A stretch of DNA of 64,000 bases from Pedobacter sp. Leaf250 (GTDB lineage Bacteria; Bacteroidota; Bacteroidia; Sphingobacteriales; Sphingobacteriaceae), in NCBI RefSeq assembly GCF_920984735.1, contig NZ_CAKLBU010000008.1, positions 1 through 64,000 on the forward strand, read 5' to 3'. Each line of letters opens with the position of its first letter. Position 1 is the first letter of the stretch. The notes under the pieces are model-generated. The model saw only the letters and a list, made by a program, of their open reading frames with translations, did not search any database and had not been told where the DNA came from. Positions 16,566 to 25,112 of this stretch are shown here, one piece after another. Both the position numbers and the translations under genes were made by a program.

Positions 16566-19500
16566 ATGAACAGAGTTTTACTCGTTTTATCATTTCTATC
16601 TTTTTTTGGATTTTCTGTAGCGCATGGCCAAACCAAGCAATTTACAGGAACCGTTAAAGATAAGGCTGATGGGCAACCTTTAGTGGGCGTTAGTGTAACC
16701 GTAAAAGATTCGAAAACTGGCGGCAGTACCGATGCAAATGGCGTATTTAAAGTTACCGTACCTCAAAAAGGTGGGGTGCTTACGTTTACTTACATTGGAT
16801 ACAAAACCCGAACCATCACACTTGCCGAGCAAAGCAAATTGGATATTACACTAGAGGAAGATGCCAATACCCTACAAGAGGTTACTGTTAACATTGGTTA
16901 TGGTGTGGTTCGCAAGAAAGATTTAACAGGGGCAGTTTCTTCCGTTGGAGCAGACGTAATTGCAGCAGCTCCTGTTTCATCAGCGCTAGAAGCTATTCAA
17001 GGTCGTGTGGCAGGTATTAATATCGCCTCTACAGAAGGTTCGCCCGATGCAGATTTAGTAGTACGTGTTCGTGGTGGAGGTTCCATCACTGGTGATAACT
17101 CTCCACTTTACATTGTTGATGGTTTTCCTGTAGCTTCAATTGCTGATATTGCGCCACAAGATATCGAAACCATTGATGTGTTGAAAGATGCTTCATCTAC
17201 AGCAATCTATGGATCAAGAGGTGCAAACGGAGTAATTTTGGTTACCACAAAAAATAGTAAGGATGGAAAAACATCTGTAAGCTACAATGTATTTACGGGT
17301 ATTAAACAACTGGCCAATAAGTTGGATGTTTTAACGCCAATTGATTATGTTACATGGCAATACGAGAGAGCGCTTTTAGATAAAACGCCAAATGATTATA
17401 CACAGTATTTTGGTAATTACCAGGATATTGATTTGTATAGAAATGTGCCTGCAAATGATTGGCAGGATATTATTTTTGGTCGCACCGGAACTACTTTTAA
17501 TCAAAACCTGAACATTAGCGGAGGTGGCGAAAAAACAAAGTATAGCCTAAGCCATAGTTTTGTGAAAGATAAAGCGATTATGCAACTTTCAGAATTCGAA
17601 AGACAAAACATCAACTTTAAATTAAACCATAAATTATACAAAGGCCTTACGCTGGATTTTGGTTTGAGGTATGCCGATACCAAAACAAAAGGTGGTGGTG
17701 CCAACGAGCAAAATGAAGTTTCATCTGCCGATTCACGACTGAAAAATGCAATGCTTTATCCATCGTTTCCGGTTCCTGGATTAACCACTACAACTGAAAC
17801 AGATGATGAATTTAACCTTTACAATCCTTTAATATCCATTTCAGATAATGATCAATATGTTCATCGTAAAACCTATAACATCAATGGTGCAATAAGCTAT
17901 GATATTATTGAGAATTTAAGATTACGTTCTGAAGTAGGATACGATGGTTTTAGAAATGACATGGATCGTTTTTACGGAACCACCACTTATTATGTAAGAA
18001 ATGTGCCTTCGGCAGAAAATCAAAACCTACCGGCGTTAATTTTAACCAATACCAACAGAAACAGCATTAGAAATACCAATACATTAAACTATAATTTTAG
18101 TAAGGTTTTAGGTAAAAATCACAATCTGAATGTTTTGTTAGGTCAAGAGTTTATCAAAACAGAATTGGGCATTTTAACCAATGTTATTCATGGTTTTCCA
18201 AAATCTTTTGGTTTTCAAGATGCAAGGGTATTAACTACTCAAGGTAAGGCCAATGCCATTGATAACAACTTTTCTCCGGATGATAAGTTACTGTCGTTCT
18301 TTGGAAGAGCCAATTATGATTATCAGGGTAAATATTTGTTAAGTGCTACTTTCAGGGCTGATGGTTCCTCTAAATTTTCTCCCGAAAATCAGTGGGGTTA
18401 TTTTCCATCAGTTTCCGGAGCTTGGAGAATTTCGCAAGAGGAATTTATGAAAGGAACAAAATCATGGTTAACTGATTTAAAACTAAGAGCGAGTTACGGT
18501 ACTGCTGGTAACAATAATATTCCTCCAGGCCAAATGAACCAAACTTTCCAGAACTCGGTTACCACCTGGGTAAATGGTTTCAACAATTACTGGGCTGCAT
18601 CAAAAACGATGGCTAATCCTGATTTGAAATGGGAAACTACAGTTACCAAAAATATAGGATTGGACTTTTCATTGTTCGATTATAAGTTAACAGGTACCAT
18701 CGATGCCTATTTGAATCGCACTAAAGATTTATTATTGCAGTTTCCGGTAGCAGGGACAGGATATGATTTTCAGTACCGTAACATTGGCGAAACGCAAAAC
18801 AAAGGACTTGAGTTTTCATTGAACTGGAACGCCATTAAAAAAACAAATTTTGATTTAAGCTTTAGTGCCAATATCAACTTCAATAGAAATAAAATCATTT
18901 CATTAGGTGCGATTAAAAACATCAATGGTACATCTAATTGGGCATCCACAGAAATTAACGTAGATTATTTAGTGGAAGAAGGATCATCAGTTGGTAGAAT
19001 TTATGGCTATAGAAATGCAGGCAGATACGAAGTTTCTGATTTCTCTGGCTATAATGCCACAACCGGAACCTGGACATTAAAACCTGGTGTTGTTGATGCC
19101 ACTGCTTTTATTGGCGCACTTCGTCCGGGCTCAATGAAAATCCAGGATCTTTCAGGTGATGGTAAAATTGACTTATCAGACAGAACGGTTATCGGAAATG
19201 CAAATCCTTTAAACACTGGTGGTTTTTCTGTTAATTCTAGAATTTATGGCTTCGATATCGGTGCCTATTTCAACTGGAGCTATGGAAATGACATTTATAA
19301 CGCCAATAAAATCGAATACACTTCAACCAGTAAGTACAGTTCTAGAAACATGATTTCTATTATGGAAAGCGGTAGCCGTTGGAATAATCTTCGCCCGGAT
19401 GGAACGATTAGTAACGACCCAGCTGAATTAACAGCTATGAATGCTAACACTACTTTATGGTCACCATTTATGAAAACTTTTGTTTTAAGCGATTGGGCTG

Positions 19501-19754
19501 TTGAAGATGGATCTTTCTTGCGTTTATCAACCTTAACATTGGGTTATACTTTACCATCAAAAATCTCTGAAAAATTGAAAATGAAGAAATTAAGGGTTTA
19601 CGCATCTGCTTATAACCTTTGGTTACTTACAAACTATACTGGTTTCGATCCTGAAGTTTCTACACGTCGTAGAACAAACCTTACTCCAGGGGTAGATTAT
19701 TCTGCTTATCCAAAAAGTCAGTCGTTTGTGTTTGGTTTAAATGTTAATTTTTAG
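16566..19754 (+). CDS. susC: SusC/RagA-family TonB-dependent outer-membrane transporter
   Basis: The 1062-residue protein has a signal peptide (MNRVLLVLSFLSFFGFSVAHG) and a carboxypeptidase-regulatory-like domain (FTGTVKDKADGQPLVGVSVTV, about residues 25-105). A TonB plug follows (ISGxxx-type VRVRGGGSITGDNSPLYIVDGFP, then DASSTAIYGSRGANGVILVTT), and then a long beta-barrel ending in the aromatic signature VFGLNVNF. SusC proteins import oligosaccharides delivered by SusD. The partner gene follows 22 bases downstream. Context indicates pectic oligosaccharides as substrate. A CG-centred operator array precedes the gene. Confidence 0.96.
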   Translation: MNRVLLVLSFLSFFGFSVAHGQTKQFTGTVKDKADGQPLVGVSVTVKDSKTGGSTDANGVFKVTVPQKGGVLTFTYIGYKTRTITLAEQSKLDITLEEDANTLQEVTVNIGYGVVRKKDLTGAVSSVGADVIAAAPVSSALEAIQGRVAGINIASTEGSPDADLVVRVRGGGSITGDNSPLYIVDGFPVASIADIAPQDIETIDVLKDASSTAIYGSRGANGVILVTTKNSKDGKTSVSYNVFTGIKQLANKLDVLTPIDYVTWQYERALLDKTPNDYTQYFGNYQDIDLYRNVPANDWQDIIFGRTGTTFNQNLNISGGGEKTKYSLSHSFVKDKAIMQLSEFERQNINFKLNHKLYKGLTLDFGLRYADTKTKGGGANEQNEVSSADSRLKNAMLYPSFPVPGLTTTTETDDEFNLYNPLISISDNDQYVHRKTYNINGAISYDIIENLRLRSEVGYDGFRNDMDRFYGTTTYYVRNVPSAENQNLPALILTNTNRNSIRNTNTLNYNFSKVLGKNHNLNVLLGQEFIKTELGILTNVIHGFPKSFGFQDARVLTTQGKANAIDNNFSPDDKLLSFFGRANYDYQGKYLLSATFRADGSSKFSPENQWGYFPSVSGAWRISQEEFMKGTKSWLTDLKLRASYGTAGNNNIPPGQMNQTFQNSVTTWVNGFNNYWAASKTMANPDLKWETTVTKNIGLDFSLFDYKLTGTIDAYLNRTKDLLLQFPVAGTGYDFQYRNIGETQNKGLEFSLNWNAIKKTNFDLSFSANINFNRNKIISLGAIKNINGTSNWASTEINVDYLVEEGSSVGRIYGYRNAGRYEVSDFSGYNATTGTWTLKPGVVDATAFIGALRPGSMKIQDLSGDGKIDLSDRTVIGNANPLNTGGFSVNSRIYGFDIGAYFNWSYGNDIYNANKIEYTSTSKYSSRNMISIMESGSRWNNLRPDGTISNDPAELTAMNANTTLWSPFMKTFVLSDWAVEDGSFLRLSTLTLGYTLPSKISEKLKMKKLRVYASAYNLWLLTNYTGFDPEVSTRRRTNLTPGVDYSAYPKSQSFVFGLNVNF

Positions 19755-19776
19755 GCGGAGTTTTAATTTTAAGAAT

Positions 19777-21573
19777 ATGAAAAAGATTATATACACCCTG
19801 TTCATCATTGCAGGAATTACAACATTAAATAGCTGTAAAAAGGCATTAGAAGCACCAACCAAATCTTCGTTGGATGAATCGGTTATCTTTTCTACACCAG
19901 GTTTGGCAGAAGGGGCAGTAGCAGGAATTATTCAATCATTTGGCGAAACAAACTCTTACCGTGGTCGTTTCTTGGTATTCTATGGCATTAACAACGATAC
20001 AGAGGTTAACAATGCTTTGAAGGCAACTGCTGATGATAAATCGAGATTATCGAATTACAACACCAACGTGAATAATGGGCAGATGAATACTGATAACAAT
20101 GCCTGGGCAAAATTTTACGAAGGGATTGAACGTGCTAATTTGGCTATTAGAGGGATTAGAACTTATGGAAATATTTCAAGTAGCCCACAAATGGCTCAAA
20201 TTCTTGGCGAAATTTTAACACTTCGTGCGGTTTTGTATAATGATTTGATTAAGGGTTGGGGTGATGTTCCGGCTCGTTTTGAACCGATTACTACTGCAAC
20301 AACTTACCTGGCCAGAAATGACAGGGACATTATTTACAAACAGCTTTTGAAAGATTTAGATGAAGCTGCGGGTTATTTACCCTGGCCAAATGATAACGCC
20401 ACCACTGCAAAAGTGGAGCGTGTAAGCAAAGCATTTGCCAAAGGCTTAAGGGCTCGTTTAGCATTAGCTGCCGGAGGTTATGCGCAGCGTTTGGATGGAA
20501 CAGTTCGTTTAAGTACTGATGCAGATTTATCGAAAGATAAAATGTTCGCCATTGCAAAAAAAGAATGTGTCGATATCATCAACAGCGGTAAGCTTCGCTT
20601 ATTAGGCTTTGAAGAAGTTTTTAGAAAACTGAATGAAGAAGCAGGTGCCGCCGGATTGGAGTCGATCTGGGAAATTCCTTTTAGTGAAGGTAGAGGTCGT
20701 GTTATTTTTGATTTAGGTGTGAAACACTTAAAAACTGATAAATATACTGGTCAGAATAAAGGTGGTACGAATGGGCCAAATCCAATTATGCTTTATGAAT
20801 ATGAAACGGGTGATGTAAGAAGAGATGTTACGGTTGTTCCTTACGAATGGGATGGTGGAACAGGCGATACAGGTGGCTATCAGGTGCCATCAAGTTTAGG
20901 TCGTTTATATTTTGGTAAATACCGTTACGAATGGATGAAAAGAAGGGTTACATCAACCAATGATGATGGTTTAAACTGGATGTATATGCGTTATGCAGAT
21001 GTGGTTTTAATGGCAGCAGAAGCTATTAACGAATTAGATGGACCAGCAGCAGCAGCACCATATTTAAAAATGATTCGTGATCGTGCTTTCCCGGGTAATG
21101 CGGCTAAAGTAACGGCTTTTATGGCTACGTCAACTGCATCTAAACAAACATTTTTCGATGCAATTGTGAATGAAAGGGCTTTAGAATTTACTGGTGAGAT
21201 GTTAAGAAAGGGAGATTTAATCCGCTGGAACTTATTGAATACTAAGATTGCTGAAGCTAAAACTAAACTTCAACAATTAGAAGCCAGACAGGGTAAATAT
21301 GCATCACTTCCACTTAAAATTTATTATAAAACATTGGCCAATGGCGAAACGATAGAAATTTACGGTTTAAACTTCGGCGATACCGATGCACAAGGCGTGG
21401 CTTTGGGATATACTTCAAACAAAGCATGGTCTTTAGCAGCAACAGGTGATGCAACTACTTACTGGGATGCATTGGCTGTAAAAGATCCGAATGCGCAGCA
21501 GTTTTGGCCAATATGGCAAGTTTTCTTAGACTCATCTAACGGATTGTTAAACAATAAGAATTTAAACTTATAA
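19777..21573 (+). CDS. susD: SusD/RagB-family outer-membrane lipoprotein
   Basis: The start at 19777 gives a lipoprotein signal peptide MKKIIYTLFIIAGITTLNSC, with cysteine 20 as lipidation site; a frame-open ATG at 19741 overlaps the susC end and is rejected. The 598-residue mature protein has the family layout of a tetratricopeptide-like helical scaffold (YEGIERANLAIRGI, ILTLRAVLYNDLIKGWGDVP) and the C-terminal motif VNERALEFTGEMLRKGDLIRWN. It binds glycan at the cell surface as the lid of the SusC channel. Its TAA overlaps the next ATG by one base. Confidence 0.96.
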   Translation: MKKIIYTLFIIAGITTLNSCKKALEAPTKSSLDESVIFSTPGLAEGAVAGIIQSFGETNSYRGRFLVFYGINNDTEVNNALKATADDKSRLSNYNTNVNNGQMNTDNNAWAKFYEGIERANLAIRGIRTYGNISSSPQMAQILGEILTLRAVLYNDLIKGWGDVPARFEPITTATTYLARNDRDIIYKQLLKDLDEAAGYLPWPNDNATTAKVERVSKAFAKGLRARLALAAGGYAQRLDGTVRLSTDADLSKDKMFAIAKKECVDIINSGKLRLLGFEEVFRKLNEEAGAAGLESIWEIPFSEGRGRVIFDLGVKHLKTDKYTGQNKGGTNGPNPIMLYEYETGDVRRDVTVVPYEWDGGTGDTGGYQVPSSLGRLYFGKYRYEWMKRRVTSTNDDGLNWMYMRYADVVLMAAEAINELDGPAAAAPYLKMIRDRAFPGNAAKVTAFMATSTASKQTFFDAIVNERALEFTGEMLRKGDLIRWNLLNTKIAEAKTKLQQLEARQGKYASLPLKIYYKTLANGETIEIYGLNFGDTDAQGVALGYTSNKAWSLAATGDATTYWDALAVKDPNAQQFWPIWQVFLDSSNGLLNNKNLNL

Positions 21574-23150
21574 TGAATTGGGTTATGAATAGAAATAAAT
21601 TATATATCATCGTTTTCTGTCTGTTAACCGCAATGGGTTTATCAGGATGTAAGGACAATGTAACAGAGGAAATTACCAAATTACAAGTAGACAGGGCATT
21701 TTCTCCAACGGGTTTAACCGCTACAATTGTTGATAAAACAGGTGTTAGATTAACCTGGAAAGCAGTTAATAATGCAAAAACGTATACAATTGAGGTTTTT
21801 GAAACAGCAGATTTTTCAGGAGCTCCTGTTAGAACAATAAACGACATTACATTTTTGCAAGTACCTTATACTGTTACGGGTTTGGCGGGTGATACTCAAT
21901 ATGCCATCAGGGTAAAGGCAATTGGCGAAGGTGTAACGGATTCAAAATATGTTACTGCTACAGCTAAAACTGATCCTGAACAAATTTTTCAGGCGGTTAA
22001 TACCGCAAAATTAACGGCAACTTCCGTAGCACTTAACTGGCCTGCTGGCCAAGCGGCAAGCACTATTACCTTAACACCGGGCAATATTACCCGTACCATT
22101 ACAGCTTCCGAAGTTGCTGCAGGTGAAGCCGTAATTACAGGCTTAACAGGCGAAACATTGTATACTGCGAAATTATTAAACGGAGCAAAAGTACGCGGAA
22201 CAATTACTTTTACTACTCCACTTGATTTAGGTGGTGCAATAGCTGTAACGCCTGCTGATAATTTGGCTACATTGATTGCCAATGCCAATGCAGGAGATGT
22301 TTTTGCACTTTTCCCAGGAACTTATACAATCAATGCCGATGTTTTGGTATCTAAAACAATTTCAATCAAAGGTGCCAAACCATCAGATAAACCCATTATT
22401 AAAGGTGTGGTATTTAGAATGAAAGCCAATGCAGGTTTATCCCTGAAAGATTTAGATATCGATGGAACAGGTGCATTGGATGGAAACCAAACCATTGTAT
22501 ATACCGATGCATCAGATGCAGCTTACGGAAACCTTTCGATAGAGAATTCGAATATCAAAAACTACGTAAAAGGGTTTATTTATGTGAATGTTAAGGCACT
22601 AATAGAATCTGTAACCATTAAGGGTAATTTATTTAGCAACATAGAATGTAACGGTGGTGATTTTATTGACTTTAGAACTGGCCTGGCCAAAACATTAAAC
22701 TTCTCTAATAATACAGTTTACAATTCTGTAATTGCCAGAGATTTTTTCAGAATGGATCCGGCAGGGTCTACTAATTTCCCGGCATTTACATCTATAATTA
22801 CAGCGGCCACAAATACATTAAATGGAATATGCAATGGTGCAGCAAACAGACTTTTTTATGTACGTTTAGCCAAGCATGAAATTTATTCTTCAAAAAATAT
22901 TATTGCCAATTCAGGAGGTATTTTAACCAATCAGGCTTCTACTATTATTGTGCCTGCTAACTTTACTGCTAACAATTATTTCAATGCGGCAAGTTACATG
23001 GCCGGTAGTGCAACATCTGGTGCAAAATACGATACCGGAACTTTTACAACCTTAAATCCTGGATTTACCAATGCAGCTGCAGGTAACTTTACCATCAGCC
23101 AAACAGATTTAAGAGCTAATGGTGTTGGCGATCCTAGATGGCGAAACTAA
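21573..23150 (+). CDS. Fn3 / DUF5123-DUF4957 surface lipoprotein of the SusCD operon
   Basis: The 525-residue protein starts with a lipobox (LTAMGLSGC). Two fibronectin type III-like domains follow (about residues 45-135 and 145-215; ATIVDKTGVRLTWKAV, YAIRVKAIGEG). A right-handed beta-helix-like region runs over about residues 225-525 (LIANANAGDVFALFPGTY, LSLKDLDIDGTG) and ends FTISQTDLRANGVGDPRW, as in DUF4957/DUF5123 proteins. Such proteins accompany SusCD pairs in pectin loci and are thought to be glycan-binding or pectate-lyase-like. I see no definite catalytic set. It is coupled to susD by a TAATG overlap, and a terminator follows. Confidence 0.85.
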   Translation: MNWVMNRNKLYIIVFCLLTAMGLSGCKDNVTEEITKLQVDRAFSPTGLTATIVDKTGVRLTWKAVNNAKTYTIEVFETADFSGAPVRTINDITFLQVPYTVTGLAGDTQYAIRVKAIGEGVTDSKYVTATAKTDPEQIFQAVNTAKLTATSVALNWPAGQAASTITLTPGNITRTITASEVAAGEAVITGLTGETLYTAKLLNGAKVRGTITFTTPLDLGGAIAVTPADNLATLIANANAGDVFALFPGTYTINADVLVSKTISIKGAKPSDKPIIKGVVFRMKANAGLSLKDLDIDGTGALDGNQTIVYTDASDAAYGNLSIENSNIKNYVKGFIYVNVKALIESVTIKGNLFSNIECNGGDFIDFRTGLAKTLNFSNNTVYNSVIARDFFRMDPAGSTNFPAFTSIITAATNTLNGICNGAANRLFYVRLAKHEIYSSKNIIANSGGILTNQASTIIVPANFTANNYFNAASYMAGSATSGAKYDTGTFTTLNPGFTNAAAGNFTISQTDLRANGVGDPRWRN

Positions 23151-23166
23151 TTACGTTAATTTTTTC

Positions 23167-23194
23167 AAAGGGCAGATTTATCTGCCTTTTTTTT
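23167..23194 (+). terminator. Terminator after the SusCD operon
   Basis: GGCAGA (23171-23176), loop TTTA, TCTGCC (23181-23186), extended by flanking AAAG/TTTT pairs and ending in eight T residues. It separates the SusC-SusD-lipoprotein genes from the esterase pair. No strong new promoter is evident in the 35 bases before 23230, so the esterases may depend on read-through. Confidence 0.85.
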
Positions 23195-23229
23195 GTAGAA
23201 ATTTGATCAATAGGTTTTACATTTATAAT

Positions 23230-24252
23230 ATGAGTCAGCCCAGGTTATTTTATTTTTTATCATTTCTTCTTTTAGTATTCACGTTCACTGATGCCATTGC
23301 CCAGGATCCTAAATATCCGTCAGAAATAACGGTTTCTCAAGATGGCAACGGAAACTACAAAACCATTCAGGAAGCGGTAAACTCCATCCGGGATTTAGGA
23401 GAAAAGCAGGTAATCATCAACATTAAAAATGGAATTTATAAGGAGAAGCTCATTATTCCATCTTGGAAAACAAATATGAAACTGATTGGCGAAAGCAAAG
23501 ACAAAACCATTATTACCAACAATGATTATTCTGGCAAACTGGTCACCAGAGGAAAGGATGATTTTGGCTTGTCAAAAATGTCAACTTATACATCTTATAC
23601 GGTTTTGATACAAGGAAATGATGTTTCCATTGAGAATCTTACTATTATTAATTCCGCAGGTCGCGTTGGGCAGGCTGTAGCTTTACATGTAGAAGGCGAT
23701 CGTTTTATTGCTAAGAATTGCAATATTTCGGGTAATCAAGATACATTGTACGCTGCAACGGAAAATAGCCGTCAGTTTTATTCTGATTGTTTTATCGAGG
23801 GCACAACTGATTTTATTTTCGGAAAATCGACCGTTGTTTTTCAAAACTGTGAGATAAAAAGTCTAAGCGACTCTTACATTACTGCTGCTTCAACCTCAAA
23901 AAATCAGGCTTATGGTTTTGTGTTCTTCAACTGCAGAATCACAGCTGAAGAGAAAGTCTCAAAAGTTTATCTCGGTAGGCCATGGCGCCCTTATGCCAAA
24001 ACAGTTTTTATTGATTGTGAATTGGGCAAACATATTCTCCCTGAAGGTTGGAACCCTTGGAAAGGTGACAAAATGTTTCCTGATAAGGAAAACACCACTT
24101 TTTATGCCGAATATAAAAGTGTTGGTTTAGGTGCATCACCAAAAACTAGGTTAATCTGGACCAAGCAATTATCAACGAAGGAAGCTAAACAATATACAAT
24201 GAAAAATATTTTAAACGGACCGGATAAGTGGAATCCTCTAACAAATAAATAA
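23230..24252 (+). CDS. Pectin methylesterase (CE8), exported
   Basis: The start at 23230 yields the signal peptide MSQPRLFYFLSFLLLVFTFT; the longer frame from 23119 overlaps the upstream gene and terminator. The 340-residue protein is a right-handed beta-helix with the CE8 signatures GRVGQAVALHV (Gln), GNQDTLYA (Asp), DFIFGKS (Asp) and YLGRPWRPYAK (Arg). It removes methyl esters from homogalacturonan, preparing it for lyases and hydrolases. A paralogue lies at 39926-40882. Its TAA shares a base with the ATG of the acetylesterase gene. Confidence 0.94.
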   Translation: MSQPRLFYFLSFLLLVFTFTDAIAQDPKYPSEITVSQDGNGNYKTIQEAVNSIRDLGEKQVIINIKNGIYKEKLIIPSWKTNMKLIGESKDKTIITNNDYSGKLVTRGKDDFGLSKMSTYTSYTVLIQGNDVSIENLTIINSAGRVGQAVALHVEGDRFIAKNCNISGNQDTLYAATENSRQFYSDCFIEGTTDFIFGKSTVVFQNCEIKSLSDSYITAASTSKNQAYGFVFFNCRITAEEKVSKVYLGRPWRPYAKTVFIDCELGKHILPEGWNPWKGDKMFPDKENTTFYAEYKSVGLGASPKTRLIWTKQLSTKEAKQYTMKNILNGPDKWNPLTNK

Positions 24253-24995
24253 TGGTGAAATCGAAATTTTACGGCTTTTTGGCTATTGGCTTTCTAGTGC
24301 TTTTAAGTGCTTTTACTTTTCAGAAAAGGCAAACCACACTTTATATAATTGGCGATTCTACAGCGGCAAATAAAGCAGCAGATAAGTTTCCTGAAACAGG
24401 TTGGGGAATGGAGTTACAATCCTTTTTTAAGGATGAAGTGAAGGTAGATAACCGGGCATTAAATGGAAGAAGTACAAAATCATTTCGTGCCGAAAAACGC
24501 TGGCAACCCATTCTTGAAAATTTAAAAGCAGGCGATTATGTTTTTATAGAATTCGGGCATAATGATGAAAAAATCGACAAGCCAAGTGTTGGTGTTTCTT
24601 TAGTTGATTTCAAAATCAATTTGATTAATTATGTGAACGAAACCAGAAGTAAAAAAGCAATTCCAGTTTTGCTTACGCCAATCTCCAGAAGAAGTTTTAA
24701 AAATGGAGTGCTGGTAGATTCACACGGTGGCTATCCGGGTGTAACGAGACAAGTGGCCGACTCACTACATGTTCCATTGATTGATATGCTCATTAAAACT
24801 GAAAATTTGTTAAAAAATCTGGGCGATCAGGCTTCGGTTAAATTATTCCTTCATGTTGATTCAGGACATGTTAATTATCCGCAAGGGAAAAAAGATGATA
24901 CGCATTTGAGTCCTGATGGAGCAAAAGAAATTGCGGGTTTAGTGGTGCAAGGGATTAAGGAAAAAAAGTTAGGTTTGGCGAAGAAGTTAAAATAA
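24252..24995 (+). CDS. Rhamnogalacturonan acetylesterase (CE12, SGNH hydrolase)
   Basis: The 247-residue exported protein has the SGNH blocks: IIGDSTAAN (nucleophile Ser), NGRSTKSF (Gly), EFGHNDEKID (Asn) and KKDDTHLSPDGA (Asp-His). It removes acetyl groups from rhamnogalacturonan or homogalacturonan. The start codon overlaps the pectin methylesterase stop, so the two esterases are cotranslated. A second CE12 gene is at 42947-43744. Confidence 0.92.
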   Translation: MVKSKFYGFLAIGFLVLLSAFTFQKRQTTLYIIGDSTAANKAADKFPETGWGMELQSFFKDEVKVDNRALNGRSTKSFRAEKRWQPILENLKAGDYVFIEFGHNDEKIDKPSVGVSLVDFKINLINYVNETRSKKAIPVLLTPISRRSFKNGVLVDSHGGYPGVTRQVADSLHVPLIDMLIKTENLLKNLGDQASVKLFLHVDSGHVNYPQGKKDDTHLSPDGAKEIAGLVVQGIKEKKLGLAKKLK

Positions 24996-25001
24996 GGTTT
25001 G

Positions 25002-25095
25002 GCCGCAGATTTTGCAAAGACGACCGATTTAAATTTAACACATACCAACAAAATAGCCGCAAATTCTCAAAATTTAATCTGCGAATCTGCGGCTA
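25002..25095. repeat. Palindromic repeat between convergent genes
   Basis: Two nested inverted repeats are present: GCCGCAGATT (25002-25011) with AATCTGCGGC (25084-25093), and 25054-25069 with 25080-25095 (14 of 16 pairs, beginning TAGCCGCA). The segment 25076-25093 is an exact reverse complement of 8143-8160. The element separates the convergent acetylesterase and gapN genes and may act as a bidirectional terminator. Confidence 0.75.
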
Positions 25096-25112
25096 ACTAA
25101 TAAAGTTATTTC

